Below are positions 8,558 through 16,685 of a DNA stretch of 42,526 nucleotides, piece after piece. The notes beneath the pieces were generated by a model. That model made no database searches and was not told where the DNA came from. It worked only from the letters and a program-made list of their open reading frames with translations. This DNA comes from Virgisporangium ochraceum (GTDB lineage Bacteria > Actinomycetota > Actinomycetes > Mycobacteriales > Micromonosporaceae). Numbering within the stretch: position 1 is the first letter of the stretch; every line of letters starts with the position of its first letter. Location: the NCBI RefSeq assembly GCF_016863655.1, contig NZ_BOPH01000029.1:1-42526 (forward strand). The letters are read 5' to 3'. A program made the position numbers and the translations under genes.

Positions 8558-10326
8558 GCGACCGGTTGCCGGTCGCGGATGCCCGGGCCACGTGGGCCGA
8601 GCTCGGCGCCGAGGTGCGCCGGATGCCCGGCACCGCGACGGCGACCGCGCTCGTCGCGGTCGCGGCCGCCGCGTGCGGCCTGGTGGCGCCGTGGGTGCTC
8701 GGCGGGATGGTCGACGACATCATCGCCGGTGCCCCGATCGACCGCGTGTGGTGGGCGGTCGGCGTCGTGGCGGTCGCGGCGCTCGTCGGGGGTGCGCTCA
8801 CCGCGGCGGGATCGGTGCTCGTCGCCCGCCTCGGCGAGACCGTGCTCGCGCGCGTCCGCGAGCGGGTGCTCGACCGGGCGCTGCACGTCCCGTCGTCCAC
8901 TGTGGAGCGTGCCGGCACCGGCGACCTCCTCGCCCGCGTCGGCTCCGACGTGTCGGTGGTGACCAACGCCATCACCACCACCGGGCCCGACATGATCGCG
9001 GCGATGCTGACGGTGACGCTGACCACCGGCGGGCTGTTCGCGCTCGACTGGCGGCTCGGGCTGGCCGGGCTCGTCGCCGCACCCGTGTACGTGTACGCGC
9101 TGCGCTGGTACCTTCCGCGGTCCGCGCCGTTCTACGCGCGGGAGCGGGCGGCCAACGCGGCGCGGACCCAGGCGATGGTCGGCCCGCTGCGCGGCCTGGA
9201 CACCGTGCACGCGTACCGGTGGGAGAAGGAGCACCTCGACCGGATCTCCGCATGCTCGCAGCAGACCGTCGACCTGACCCTCACCGTGTTCCGGCTGTTC
9301 ACCCGCTTCGCGTCCTGGATCAACCGGGCCGAGTTCGCCGGGCTGAGCGCGGTGCTGGTGGTCGGCTGGTTCCTGGTCCGCGCCGACCTCGCGACCGTCG
9401 GGGCGGTCACCGCCGCCGCGCTGTACTTCCACCGCCTGTTCAACCCGCTGGGCCTGATCGTGCTCGAGTTCGACATGGTGCAGCAGGCCGGCGCCAGCCT
9501 GGCCCGGCTCGTCGGCGTGTCGTCGCTGCCCCCGCCGCCGGTCGTGGCGGCGCCGCCGACACCGGCCGACACCGGCATCGAGGTCCGCGACCTGCGGCAC
9601 CGCTACGACGGCGGCCCGCCGGTGCTGCGCGGCGTCTCGCTGCGGATCGCGCCGGGCGAACGGGTGGCGCTGGTCGGTGCCAGCGGCGCCGGGAAGACCA
9701 CGCTGGCCGGCCTCGCCACCGGTCTGCTGACCCCGGCGTCCGGCTCGGTGCTGCTGGGCGGCGTCGCGCTGGAGTCGCTGGGTGCCGCCGAGGTACGCGG
9801 GCGCATCGGGCTGATCAGCCAGGAGGTCCACGTCTTCTCCGGCACGCTGCTCGACGACGTGACGCTCGCGCGCCCGTCGGCCACCGAGGACGAGGCGACC
9901 GCGGCGCTCGACCTGGTCGGCGCGCTGGAGTGGGCGCGGGCGCTGCCCGACGGGCTGCGGACGCAGGTCGGCGAGGGCGCCCACCAGCTGACGGCCGCGC
10001 AGGCGCAGCAGCTGGCCCTGGCCCGGCTGGTCCTCATGGACCCCGACGTCGCCGTCCTCGACGAGGCGACCGCGGAGGCCGGCAGCGCCGGCGCGCGCGA
10101 CCTCGACCGCGCCGCCGACGCGGCCACCGCCGGCCGCACGACGCTGATCGTGGCGCACCGGCTGAGCCAGGCCGCCCGGGCCGACCGCGTGGTGGTGCTC
10201 GACCACGGCGAGGTGGTCGAGGTGGGCCGCCACGAGGAGCTGATCGCGAGCGGCGGGCGGTACGCCGAGCTGTGGCGCAGCTGGTCGGGCGGCCGTCAGC
10301 CGCGCGGTACGCGTCCCATGGGGTAG
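8554..10326 (+). CDS. ABC exporter half-transporter, catalytic NBD
   Basis: 590 aa partner half-transporter with membrane domain (about 1-325) and nucleotide-binding domain (about 345-590). Walker A is canonical (VGASGAGKTTLAG, near residue 372), Walker B is canonical with the catalytic Glu (VAVLDEATAEAG), and the switch His is present (IVAHRL). The signature is lost, reading LTAAQAQQ in place of LSGGQ. This is the exact complement of the first half, so the dimer has one complete ATP site. GTG 8554 overlaps the stop of the first half (GTGA), enforcing equal expression. Its 3' end overlaps the convergent peroxidase gene by 31 bp. The substrate is unknown; a siderophore or small peptide is a guess. 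Confidence 0.9.
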   Translation: MSDRLPVADARATWAELGAEVRRMPGTATATALVAVAAAACGLVAPWVLGGMVDDIIAGAPIDRVWWAVGVVAVAALVGGALTAAGSVLVARLGETVLARVRERVLDRALHVPSSTVERAGTGDLLARVGSDVSVVTNAITTTGPDMIAAMLTVTLTTGGLFALDWRLGLAGLVAAPVYVYALRWYLPRSAPFYARERAANAARTQAMVGPLRGLDTVHAYRWEKEHLDRISACSQQTVDLTLTVFRLFTRFASWINRAEFAGLSAVLVVGWFLVRADLATVGAVTAAALYFHRLFNPLGLIVLEFDMVQQAGASLARLVGVSSLPPPPVVAAPPTPADTGIEVRDLRHRYDGGPPVLRGVSLRIAPGERVALVGASGAGKTTLAGLATGLLTPASGSVLLGGVALESLGAAEVRGRIGLISQEVHVFSGTLLDDVTLARPSATEDEATAALDLVGALEWARALPDGLRTQVGEGAHQLTAAQAQQLALARLVLMDPDVAVLDEATAEAGSAGARDLDRAADAATAGRTTLIVAHRLSQAARADRVVVLDHGEVVEVGRHEELIASGGRYAELWRSWSGGRQPRGTRPMG

Positions 10327-10865
10327 AACTCGTCGTTCGGCATCGTCCCGGTCAGGTGGACGAGCCGGTTCGACATCGCGAAGAACGCGGCGATCGCTCC
10401 GACGTCCCACACGTCGTCGTCGGTAAGGCCGTGCCGCCGCAGCTCGTCGAGGTGCGCGCCGGTGACCGTCCACGGCTCGACCGCGAACCGCACCGCGACC
10501 TCGAGGACCGCCCGCTGCCGGTCGTCGATCTCGGCCCTGCGCCAGTCGGTGGCGACCTGGTCGGCGACGCGCGGGTTGCGGGCCCGGATGCGGGCGATCG
10601 CCCCGTGCGCGACCACGCAGTAGAGGCAGTGGTTCTCCGCGCTCGTCGCCACCACGATGAGCTCCCGGTCGGCCTTCGTCAGCGCCGGGGTCTCCCGGTC
10701 CATGAGCGCGTCGTGGTAGGCGAAGAACGCCCGCCACTCGTCCGGCCGCCGCGCGAGGGACAGGAAGATGTTCGGCACGAAGCCCGACTTCTCCTCGACG
10801 GCGTCGATCCGGTCGCGGAGGTCGGCCGGCAGCTCACCACGGTCGGGGACGTCGAACCTGCTCAT
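10296..10865 (-). CDS. AhpD-like peroxidase-related protein
   Basis: 189 aa alkylhydroperoxidase D/carboxymuconolactone decarboxylase-fold protein of the peroxidase-related group. The redox motif is ENHCLYCVVAH, with Cys80, Cys83 and His87, the CxxC-x3-H arrangement that reduces peroxides in AhpD. The N-terminus SGFVPNIFLSLARRPDEW and the helix DRQRAVLEVAVRFA fit the family. It is convergent with the exporter and divergent from the metal-dependent hydrolase gene, with only 38 bp between the two starts. The partner reductant is not encoded nearby. Confidence 0.88.
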   Translation of the reverse strand: MSRFDVPDRGELPADLRDRIDAVEEKSGFVPNIFLSLARRPDEWRAFFAYHDALMDRETPALTKADRELIVVATSAENHCLYCVVAHGAIARIRARNPRVADQVATDWRRAEIDDRQRAVLEVAVRFAVEPWTVTGAHLDELRRHGLTDDDVWDVGAIAAFFAMSNRLVHLTGTMPNDEFYPMGRVPRG

Positions 10866-10903
10866 GCACGGAGCCTACGGCGCGCGCCTTAGGATCACCG
10901 CCC

Positions 10904-12145
10904 ATGGACAACGTGACCCACACGCTGATCAGCGTCCTGGTCGGTGAGGTGGTACACCGGTCCATCCCCCCGTCGGCGGTGCTCGGCGACCGGGGCCGGC
11001 GCACCGTCGCCCTCACGGTCATGGCGGTGGGCGGCAACCTCCCCGACGCCGACGTGGTCTACACGAGCTGGGCCGGCTCCACGCTCGACTACCTCCTGCA
11101 CCACCGTGGCCACACGCACACCGTGCTCGGTTCGCTGGTGCTGTCGCTGGTCCTGTTTCTCGCGGTGCGCCTGTGGTGGCGCTTCCGGAAGGTGACGCCG
11201 GAGCGGGCCGATCTCGGGTTCCTCGCCGGCCTGTCGGTGCTGGCGCCGCTGCTGCACATCGCGCTCGACTTCACCAACAGCTACGGCGTGCACCCGTTCT
11301 GGCCGGTCGACAACCGCTGGTACTACGGCGACTCCGTCTTCATCGTGGAGCCGCTGCTCTGGGCGTGCGCGGCGGCGCTGCTGTTCGTGCTGCCCAGCCG
11401 GACCCTGCGGGTCCTGATCGCGGTCGTGCTCGCGGCCGGGCTCGGGCTGAGCTGGTTCAGCGGCTTCGTGCCGCCGTCGTTCGCCGCGCTGCTCACGGCG
11501 CTCACGGTCGGGCTCGTCGCGGTCAGCCGGTTCGCGTCGGCGCGGGCGGCGCTCGCCGGCGGCGCCGCCGCGTGGCTCGCGCTCACGGCGGCGTTCGTGG
11601 TGACCGCGCGCAGCGCCGAGAGCCGGTTCGGTGACCTGCTCGCGGACCGGTTCCCGCAGGCCCGCACCCTCGACGTGGTGCTGACCCCGATGCCGGCCAA
11701 CCCCGTGTGCCGCGAGGTCCTCGCCGTCCAACGGACGTCGGACCGGTACGTGGTGCGCCGGGCGTTCCACTCGCTCGCGCCCGGCTGGATCACGGCGGAC
11801 CGGTGCGCGGACCTGTACCCGACGGGCGGTACGGGAACCGCCCCGCTCGCGCCGGTGGGGCAGCCGTCGACCGACGAGGTCAGCTGGACCGGTGAGCTGG
11901 CCGTCCCGGTCGACCTGCTCGCCACCCTCGCCAGCGAGTACTGCGCGGTCGACGCGTTGCTGCGGTTCGCCCGCGCCCCGGTCGCCACGCGGGTCGGCGA
12001 CGGCTGGATCGTCGGCGACCTGCGGTACGACCGCGAGCCCGGGCTGGGCCTCGCCGAGGTCGAGGTCGGCCCGTCGGAGGACGGCTGCCCGCGCCTGCGG
12101 GCGCCGTGGACCCCGCCCCGGGAGGACCTTCTGGGCGGCGACTGA
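10904..12145 (+). CDS. membrane-bound metal-dependent hydrolase family protein (YdjM/DUF457)
   Basis: 413 aa integral membrane protein. The N-terminal half has the conserved metal-ligand blocks of this family: THTLISVLVGE near residue 5, GGNLPDADVV, HHRGHTHTV and HIALDFTNSYGVHPFWP. At least five hydrophobic spans follow (for example LVLSLVLFLAVRLWW and LLWACAAALLFVL). The C-terminal third is a soluble, presumably extracytoplasmic domain with VARFAPTG-like composition. The family is membrane-associated and linked to lipid or envelope metabolism in some bacteria, but no reaction is established for this branch. Confidence 0.85.
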   Translation: MDNVTHTLISVLVGEVVHRSIPPSAVLGDRGRRTVALTVMAVGGNLPDADVVYTSWAGSTLDYLLHHRGHTHTVLGSLVLSLVLFLAVRLWWRFRKVTPERADLGFLAGLSVLAPLLHIALDFTNSYGVHPFWPVDNRWYYGDSVFIVEPLLWACAAALLFVLPSRTLRVLIAVVLAAGLGLSWFSGFVPPSFAALLTALTVGLVAVSRFASARAALAGGAAAWLALTAAFVVTARSAESRFGDLLADRFPQARTLDVVLTPMPANPVCREVLAVQRTSDRYVVRRAFHSLAPGWITADRCADLYPTGGTGTAPLAPVGQPSTDEVSWTGELAVPVDLLATLASEYCAVDALLRFARAPVATRVGDGWIVGDLRYDREPGLGLAEVEVGPSEDGCPRLRAPWTPPREDLLGGD

Positions 12146-12168
12146 GGACGTTTCGGCTCCCGGCAGGT

Positions 12169-12220
12169 GGGTTGCGGGAGAGTAACGCAGGCCCCGACCG
12201 GCATTACTCTCCCGCAACCC
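12169..12220. repeat. perfect 17-bp inverted repeat, 18-nt spacer
   Basis: GGGTTGCGGGAGAGTAA at 12169-12185 is matched exactly by its reverse complement at 12204-12220. It lies 24 bp after a stop codon and about 130 bp before the next start. It could be a bidirectional terminator or a dispersed palindromic element. It lacks a U tract. Confidence 0.75.
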
Positions 12221-12349
12221 TCCCGCGCTCCACCGTCGGACGGGGGTGTGGTGGGGCGGCGACCGGACATGCGTGGCGCGTCCGCGAGTGCGCGAACGGC
12301 CGGAACAGACGAGAATGGGCACACACACGCCGATCGTGGAGGGGCTTCC

Positions 12350-13507
12350 TTGAGCGCGGGACTCGCAGCACTGCTGGACGACATTGCGGTTCTGGCGCGC
12401 GCGGCGGCCGCGTCCGTCGACGACATCGGCGCGGCCGCGGCCAAGGCCGGGTCGAAGGCCGCCGGCGTGGTCATCGACGACGCGGCGGTCACCCCGCAGT
12501 ACGTGCGCGGCCTGGCGGCCGAGCGGGAGATCCCGATCGTCAAGCGCATCGCGTTCGGGTCGCTGCGCAACAAGTTCCTCATCATCCTGCCGGTCATCCT
12601 GATCCTCAGCCAGTTCCTCGACTGGCTGCTCACCCCGCTGCTCATGATCGGCGGCGCGTACCTCTGCTACGAGGGCGCGGAGAAGATCTGGGAACGGATC
12701 GCCCACCACGACGCGCACGCCGACGCCGAACGGCCCGACGAGAAGACCCTGGTGTCCGGTGCGATCCGCACCGACCTCATCCTGTCCGCCGAGATCATGG
12801 TGATCTCGCTGAACGAGGTGGCCGACGAGTCGTTCTGGTCGCGCACCGCGATCCTGGCGGTCGTGGCCGTGGCCATGACCGTGCTGGTCTACGGGGCGGT
12901 CGGCCTGATCGTGAAGATGGACGACGTGGGTCTGCGGCTGGCCGAGCGTCCCGGAAAGGCGGTCGCCGGGTTCGGCCGCGGCCTCGTGAAGGCGATGCCC
13001 CGGGTACTCACCGTGCTGAGCGTCGTCGGCACCGCCGCGATGCTCTGGGTGGGCGGCCACATCCTGCTGGTCGGTGCCGACGAGCTGGGGCTGCACGCGT
13101 TGTACGAGGTCGTGCACCACATGGAGGAGGCGGCCCACGACGCCACGGGCGCCGTGGGTGGCGTGGTCGGCTGGCTGGTCAACACCCTGGCGAGCGCGAT
13201 CGTCGGCCTGATCGTCGGTGCCGTGATCGTGGCCGTGATGAGCGTGACCTTCCACCGCGCGAAGAAGCACGACAAGGCCGGGCACGCCGAGGGCTCCGGG
13301 CCGGCGGCCGCGACGCCGGCTGCCGCGACGCCGGCTGCCGCGACGCCGGCTGCCGCGACGCCGGCTGCCGCGACGCCGGCGGCCACGGGGGCGGCGGCCA
13401 CGGGTCCGGTGGCCGGACGCACGGACGCGCCGGGCGCAATGGGCGCACCGGGCGCGGTCGAGGGTCACGCCGAGCGACCGGAGACTGACGCGCGCGAGCA
13501 GCCGTAG
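12350..13507 (+). CDS. DUF808 family membrane protein (YedI-like)
   Basis: 385 aa polytopic membrane protein of the DUF808 family. The family signature is clear: LLDDIAVLARAAAASVDDIGAAAAKAGSKAAGVVIDDAAVTPQYV at the start (shown here only as a whole region, residues 4-45), then KRIAFGSLRNK, a membrane span (FLIILPVILILS), GAYLCYEGAEKIWE and RTDLILSAEIMVI. The start is TTG at 12350, with GGAGG at 12338-12342 eight bases upstream; no ATG or GTG gives a better N-terminus. The C-terminus carries five copies of AATPA and a low-complexity tail that is not part of the family. Function is unknown. Confidence 0.85.
   Translation: MSAGLAALLDDIAVLARAAAASVDDIGAAAAKAGSKAAGVVIDDAAVTPQYVRGLAAEREIPIVKRIAFGSLRNKFLIILPVILILSQFLDWLLTPLLMIGGAYLCYEGAEKIWERIAHHDAHADAERPDEKTLVSGAIRTDLILSAEIMVISLNEVADESFWSRTAILAVVAVAMTVLVYGAVGLIVKMDDVGLRLAERPGKAVAGFGRGLVKAMPRVLTVLSVVGTAAMLWVGGHILLVGADELGLHALYEVVHHMEEAAHDATGAVGGVVGWLVNTLASAIVGLIVGAVIVAVMSVTFHRAKKHDKAGHAEGSGPAAATPAAATPAAATPAAATPAAATPAATGAAATGPVAGRTDAPGAMGAPGAVEGHAERPETDAREQP
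13307..13381 (+). repeat. five tandem 15-bp repeats in the DUF808 gene
   Basis: The unit GCCGCGACGCCGGCT is repeated five times without a gap (the last copy ends in G), encoding AATPA each time. The unit is a multiple of three, so copy-number change would keep the frame. The peptide forms a flexible Ala/Pro/Thr tail. Confidence 0.9.
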
Positions 13508-13555
13508 GCCCCGGCGCCCCGGTTTGCCGTTCCCGTCACCGGTGCGAGAGGGTCG

Positions 13556-14875
13556 GTGCCGACACCCCTCGGCGAACGGCGATCCCTCATGTCCTTCGGG
13601 TACTCCTGGGGCCGGCAACGGCTCGCGGCAATCCGGGCCGTGCCGCCGGCCGAGCGGCTGATCCTCGCCGGCCTGGTGGTGCTCGCGGTTCTCGTCCGCG
13701 TCGTCGGGCGTAACTACGTCACCACCGACCTGGTGGTGTTCCGCGACTGGTACGACCAGCTGTGGGCGGCGGGCGGGATCACGGGCCTGCGCGAACCGAT
13801 CGGGAACTACAACGCGCCGTTCCTCTACCTGCTGGTCGTCGCCGGGTTCCTCCCCGGGTCCACGCTGCTCAAGATCAAGCTGATCTTCGCGGTGTTCGAC
13901 GTCATGGTCGTCTACTTCATGTACCGCCTCGTCGCCCTCCGCTACCCGGGCTGGCGGATCCCGACGCTGGCCGCGCTCGTCACCGCGTTCCTGCCGACGG
14001 TCGTGGTCAACGCGTCGATGTACGGACAGTGCGAGTCGGTGTGGGCGGGCTTCGCGCTCGGCGGCCTGTACCTGCTGCTGCGTGACCGCCACTGGTGGGC
14101 CGTGGCCTTCTTCGCCACGTCCGTGGCGTTCAAGCCGCAGGGCGTGTTCATCCTGCCGGTGCTCCTCCTGCTGGTCCTGGCCGGCCGGGTGCGCTGGCGG
14201 GTCCTGCTCGCGCTGCCCGCGGTCTACCTGCTGCTGGCGCTTCCCGCGATCGCCGTCGGCCGCGGTCCGGTCGAGCTGCTCACCGTCTACTCCAGCCAGG
14301 CCGACGACAAGGGCGGCCTGGCCCGCTCCGCGCCGTCGGTGTTCCAGTACCTGCAGATCGCTTACGCCGGCGGCATCTTCCGCAACCTGGGCTACCTGTT
14401 CACGATCGCGGTCGTGCTCGGCATCTGCTACGCGCTGGTCGCGTCGCGGGTCGACCTCGACCGGACGCGGATCGTCACGGCGGCCGCGTGCTTCGCGGTC
14501 ACGGTGCCGTTCCTCCTCCCGTCGATGCACGAGCGCTACTTCTACCTGGCCGACCTGCTCACCCTGGCCCTGGCGTTCCACCGCCCCCGCCTGTGGTACC
14601 TGCCACTGATCGTGCAGGCCGCGTCGGCGCTGTCCTACCTGCCGTTCCTGTCCAACGGCGGCCCCTACAGCCCGTTCGTCGACGCCCGGATCCTGTCGGC
14701 GCTCATGCTCGCGGCCGTCGTGGTCACCACCTACACCCTTCTCCGCGACGCCGCCGCCCCGGCCGCCGCCGCGACACCGACGAACCCTCCGGTCGCACCG
14801 ACCGCGACCCCGATCGACCCGACGGCGGTGCTCGTGGGACCCGAACCGCCGGCGCCCCTGGCGCGACGGCCGTGA
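13556..14875 (+). CDS. GT-C-type integral membrane glycosyltransferase
   Basis: 439 aa membrane protein with about ten spans, resembling prenyl-phosphate-dependent mannosyltransferases. The first extracellular loop has TTDLVVFRDWYDQL, including the Asp that GT-C enzymes use; next come NYNAPFLYLLVV, NASMYGQCESVW and FKPQGVFILP, then PSMHERYFYLADLL near residue 320. The tail (about 400-439) is Pro/Ala rich. GTG 13556 has GAGAGG a few bases upstream; ATG 13589 is an alternative. It likely glycosylates an envelope lipid or polymer, but the sugar is unknown. Confidence 0.82.
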   Translation: MPTPLGERRSLMSFGYSWGRQRLAAIRAVPPAERLILAGLVVLAVLVRVVGRNYVTTDLVVFRDWYDQLWAAGGITGLREPIGNYNAPFLYLLVVAGFLPGSTLLKIKLIFAVFDVMVVYFMYRLVALRYPGWRIPTLAALVTAFLPTVVVNASMYGQCESVWAGFALGGLYLLLRDRHWWAVAFFATSVAFKPQGVFILPVLLLLVLAGRVRWRVLLALPAVYLLLALPAIAVGRGPVELLTVYSSQADDKGGLARSAPSVFQYLQIAYAGGIFRNLGYLFTIAVVLGICYALVASRVDLDRTRIVTAAACFAVTVPFLLPSMHERYFYLADLLTLALAFHRPRLWYLPLIVQAASALSYLPFLSNGGPYSPFVDARILSALMLAAVVVTTYTLLRDAAAPAAAATPTNPPVAPTATPIDPTAVLVGPEPPAPLARRP

Positions 14876-14894
14876 CCCGCCGCGCGACGGCGCC

Positions 14895-15383
14895 TCAGGC
14901 GGACCGTCGGGCGGTGTCGTCGTCGCGCAGGCGCTCGAGTTCGGCGTGGTACACCGCCTGCATGCGGCCGTAGTGCCCGACCAGGAACACCAGCTCCTCG
15001 ACGCGGTAGCCCTCGATGAGCCGCGCCGCCCCCTCGGCGAACCGCTCGTACGGTCGCTCCAGTTCGGCGGCCCGCTCCGGCCGCAGGGTGACGATCGTCC
15101 GCCGCCGGTCCGCCGGGTCGCGTTCGGCCGTCACGTAGCCCGCCTGCTGGAGCCGGCGGAGCATGCTGGTCACCGCACCGGTGGTGAGGTTGGTCCGCTC
15201 GGCGACCTGCCCCGCGGTGGCGGATCCGACGTCGACCAGGTAGTCCAGGCACTCCAGGTCGCTCACGGTGAGGCCGAGCCGCTCCGCGATGGCGTACCGG
15301 AACACCATGGACAGCCGTGAGGTCTCCCGCCCGGCGCGCATCAGGTCGGCGATCGCGGACGCGCGGGCCGGCTCGGTGGACAT
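14895..15383 (-). CDS. MarR family transcriptional regulator
   Basis: 162 aa winged-helix repressor. The DNA-binding region is VGSATAGQVAERTNLTTGAVTSMLRRLQQAGYVTAERDPADRRRTIV (residues about 55-100, quoted by its blocks AGQVAERTNLTTGAVT and DPADRRRTIV). The DPADRR wing is typical. It follows the FAD monooxygenase gene on the same strand and is probably autoregulated from the operator at 16644-16664. ATG 15383 is chosen because GGAGG lies 12 bases upstream; ATG 15395 would overlap the monooxygenase stop as ATGA but has GGAGG only one base away. Confidence 0.87.
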   Translation of the reverse strand: MSTEPARASAIADLMRAGRETSRLSMVFRYAIAERLGLTVSDLECLDYLVDVGSATAGQVAERTNLTTGAVTSMLRRLQQAGYVTAERDPADRRRTIVTLRPERAAELERPYERFAEGAARLIEGYRVEELVFLVGHYGRMQAVYHAELERLRDDDTARRSA

Positions 15384-15391
15384 GCCGGCAA

Positions 15392-16639
15392 TCATGCCTC
15401 CGGCACGGTGACCCGGTGCAGCCGAGGTAGCACGCGGGTCAGCACCCAGTGCGGCGCGGCGGCGGTACCCGTGAGCCGGCGCATCAGCCGGGCGGAGTTG
15501 TCGACGGCGCGGAAGGCGTAGGACACCATCTCGTCCTGGTAGCCGGCGATCGCGTCCTCCACCGGCGTGCCACCCGTCAGCGCCTCGACGAGCCGGCGGC
15601 CGAGCAGGGCGGCGTCGCGGAGCGCGGTGTTGCCGCCGTGCGCGCCGAACGGCGGCATGGCGTGCACGGCGTCGCCGATCATCGTCGCCCGGGGTACCGG
15701 CCACCGGTGCGGGCGCCGGCCGGTGGCGAAGAGGTTGAGCACCGTGGCGTCCAGTTCGGCCGTGTCGATCAGCCGTCGGATGAGCGGGTGGAAGCCCACG
15801 CTCATCCGGCCGGCCAGGTGCCGCAGCGCCAGCAGGTCGCCGCTGATGCCGGTGGGCACCTCGTCCTGCCTGAGCAGCAGTCCCCACATGACGTAGTCGT
15901 GCCCGGTGGGCGCGAAGGTGCCGGGGGCCAGGCGCGCGAACGCCTCCTGCGGGTTCTCGCCGAACCGCATGGAGGTGAAGAAGAACGCGCGCCCCGGCCG
16001 GTCGGCGATGGACAGGACCCCGCTGGTCCGCAACGCGTCCGGGATGACGCTCCCGCCGCCCTGCCACAGGGGCGACCGGCCGTAGACGCCGGCCATCGGG
16101 GTGTTCGCCGGGTCCGCGTCCGGCATGAGCTGCGCGCGCAGCGCCGAGCCGACGCCGTCCGCGCCCACGACGACGTCCGCCGCGGCGGCCCCGCCGTCGG
16201 AGAACCGCAGCCGCAGCTTCGCGGGCCCGCCGCCGTCCACGGCGACGGCGTCCTTGCCGTAGTGGATGCGTCCGTTCAGCCCGGACTGCAGGATCGACCG
16301 CAGGGTCAGCCGGTCGACCTGGCGGGTCGCGTGCGGTTCGTCCTTGAACGTGATGGTGAACGCGTCCCGCAGCCGGCTGTCCGTGAACCGCAGGTGGCCG
16401 CCGGGCTCGTCGCTGGTGGCCAGCGCCAGTCGGTACAGCGGCACGGGCAGGCTCTCACGCAGCGCGTCCAGCCCGTGCCGGTCGAGGATGAGCCGGTAGC
16501 CCTGCCGCCGCACGAACGGTCCCGGGTCCCGCTCGTAGACATGCACGTCGATGCCGGCGCGCATGAGGCGCTGGGCGAGGCAGAGGCCGGAGAGCCCGGC
16601 ACCGGCGATCGCCACCGTGACGTCGGTCGATATCACCAT
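15392..16639 (-). CDS. FAD-dependent monooxygenase
   Basis: 415 aa class A flavin monooxygenase. The Rossmann motif is VAIAGAGLSGLCLAQR near residue 10; the NADPH/FAD region shows VVVGADGVGSALR; and the second FAD motif is IGDAVHAMPPFGAHGGNTALRDA. This family hydroxylates or epoxidises aromatic and polyketide substrates. It is the first gene of an operon with a MarR regulator, and the operator lies in its promoter, so it is probably induced by its own substrate, for example a xenobiotic or antibiotic. No polyketide genes are near. Confidence 0.9.
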   Translation of the reverse strand: MVISTDVTVAIAGAGLSGLCLAQRLMRAGIDVHVYERDPGPFVRRQGYRLILDRHGLDALRESLPVPLYRLALATSDEPGGHLRFTDSRLRDAFTITFKDEPHATRQVDRLTLRSILQSGLNGRIHYGKDAVAVDGGGPAKLRLRFSDGGAAAADVVVGADGVGSALRAQLMPDADPANTPMAGVYGRSPLWQGGGSVIPDALRTSGVLSIADRPGRAFFFTSMRFGENPQEAFARLAPGTFAPTGHDYVMWGLLLRQDEVPTGISGDLLALRHLAGRMSVGFHPLIRRLIDTAELDATVLNLFATGRRPHRWPVPRATMIGDAVHAMPPFGAHGGNTALRDAALLGRRLVEALTGGTPVEDAIAGYQDEMVSYAFRAVDNSARLMRRLTGTAAAPHWVLTRVLPRLHRVTVPEA

Positions 16640-16643
16640 GCAG

Positions 16644-16664
16644 TTATCTTAATGACTAAGATGT
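16644..16664. promoter_or_regulatory. MarR-type operator of the monooxygenase operon
   Basis: ATCTTA (16646-16651) and TAAGAT (16657-16662) form a perfect 6-bp palindrome around a 5-bp centre, 6 bp upstream of the monooxygenase ATG. The site is A/T-rich against its high-GC surroundings and typical of MarR operators. The neighbouring MarR gene is the obvious binder. Confidence 0.7.
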
Positions 16665-16685
16665 TTTGGGCAAGGCCGGTGGCCG

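Noticed and set aside
10895..14581. Very long minus-strand frame across three plus-strand genes
   Set aside because: It is the shadow of GC-rich coding on the other strand: low-complexity Arg/Gly/His-rich translation with no domain, while the plus-strand genes show clear family motifs.
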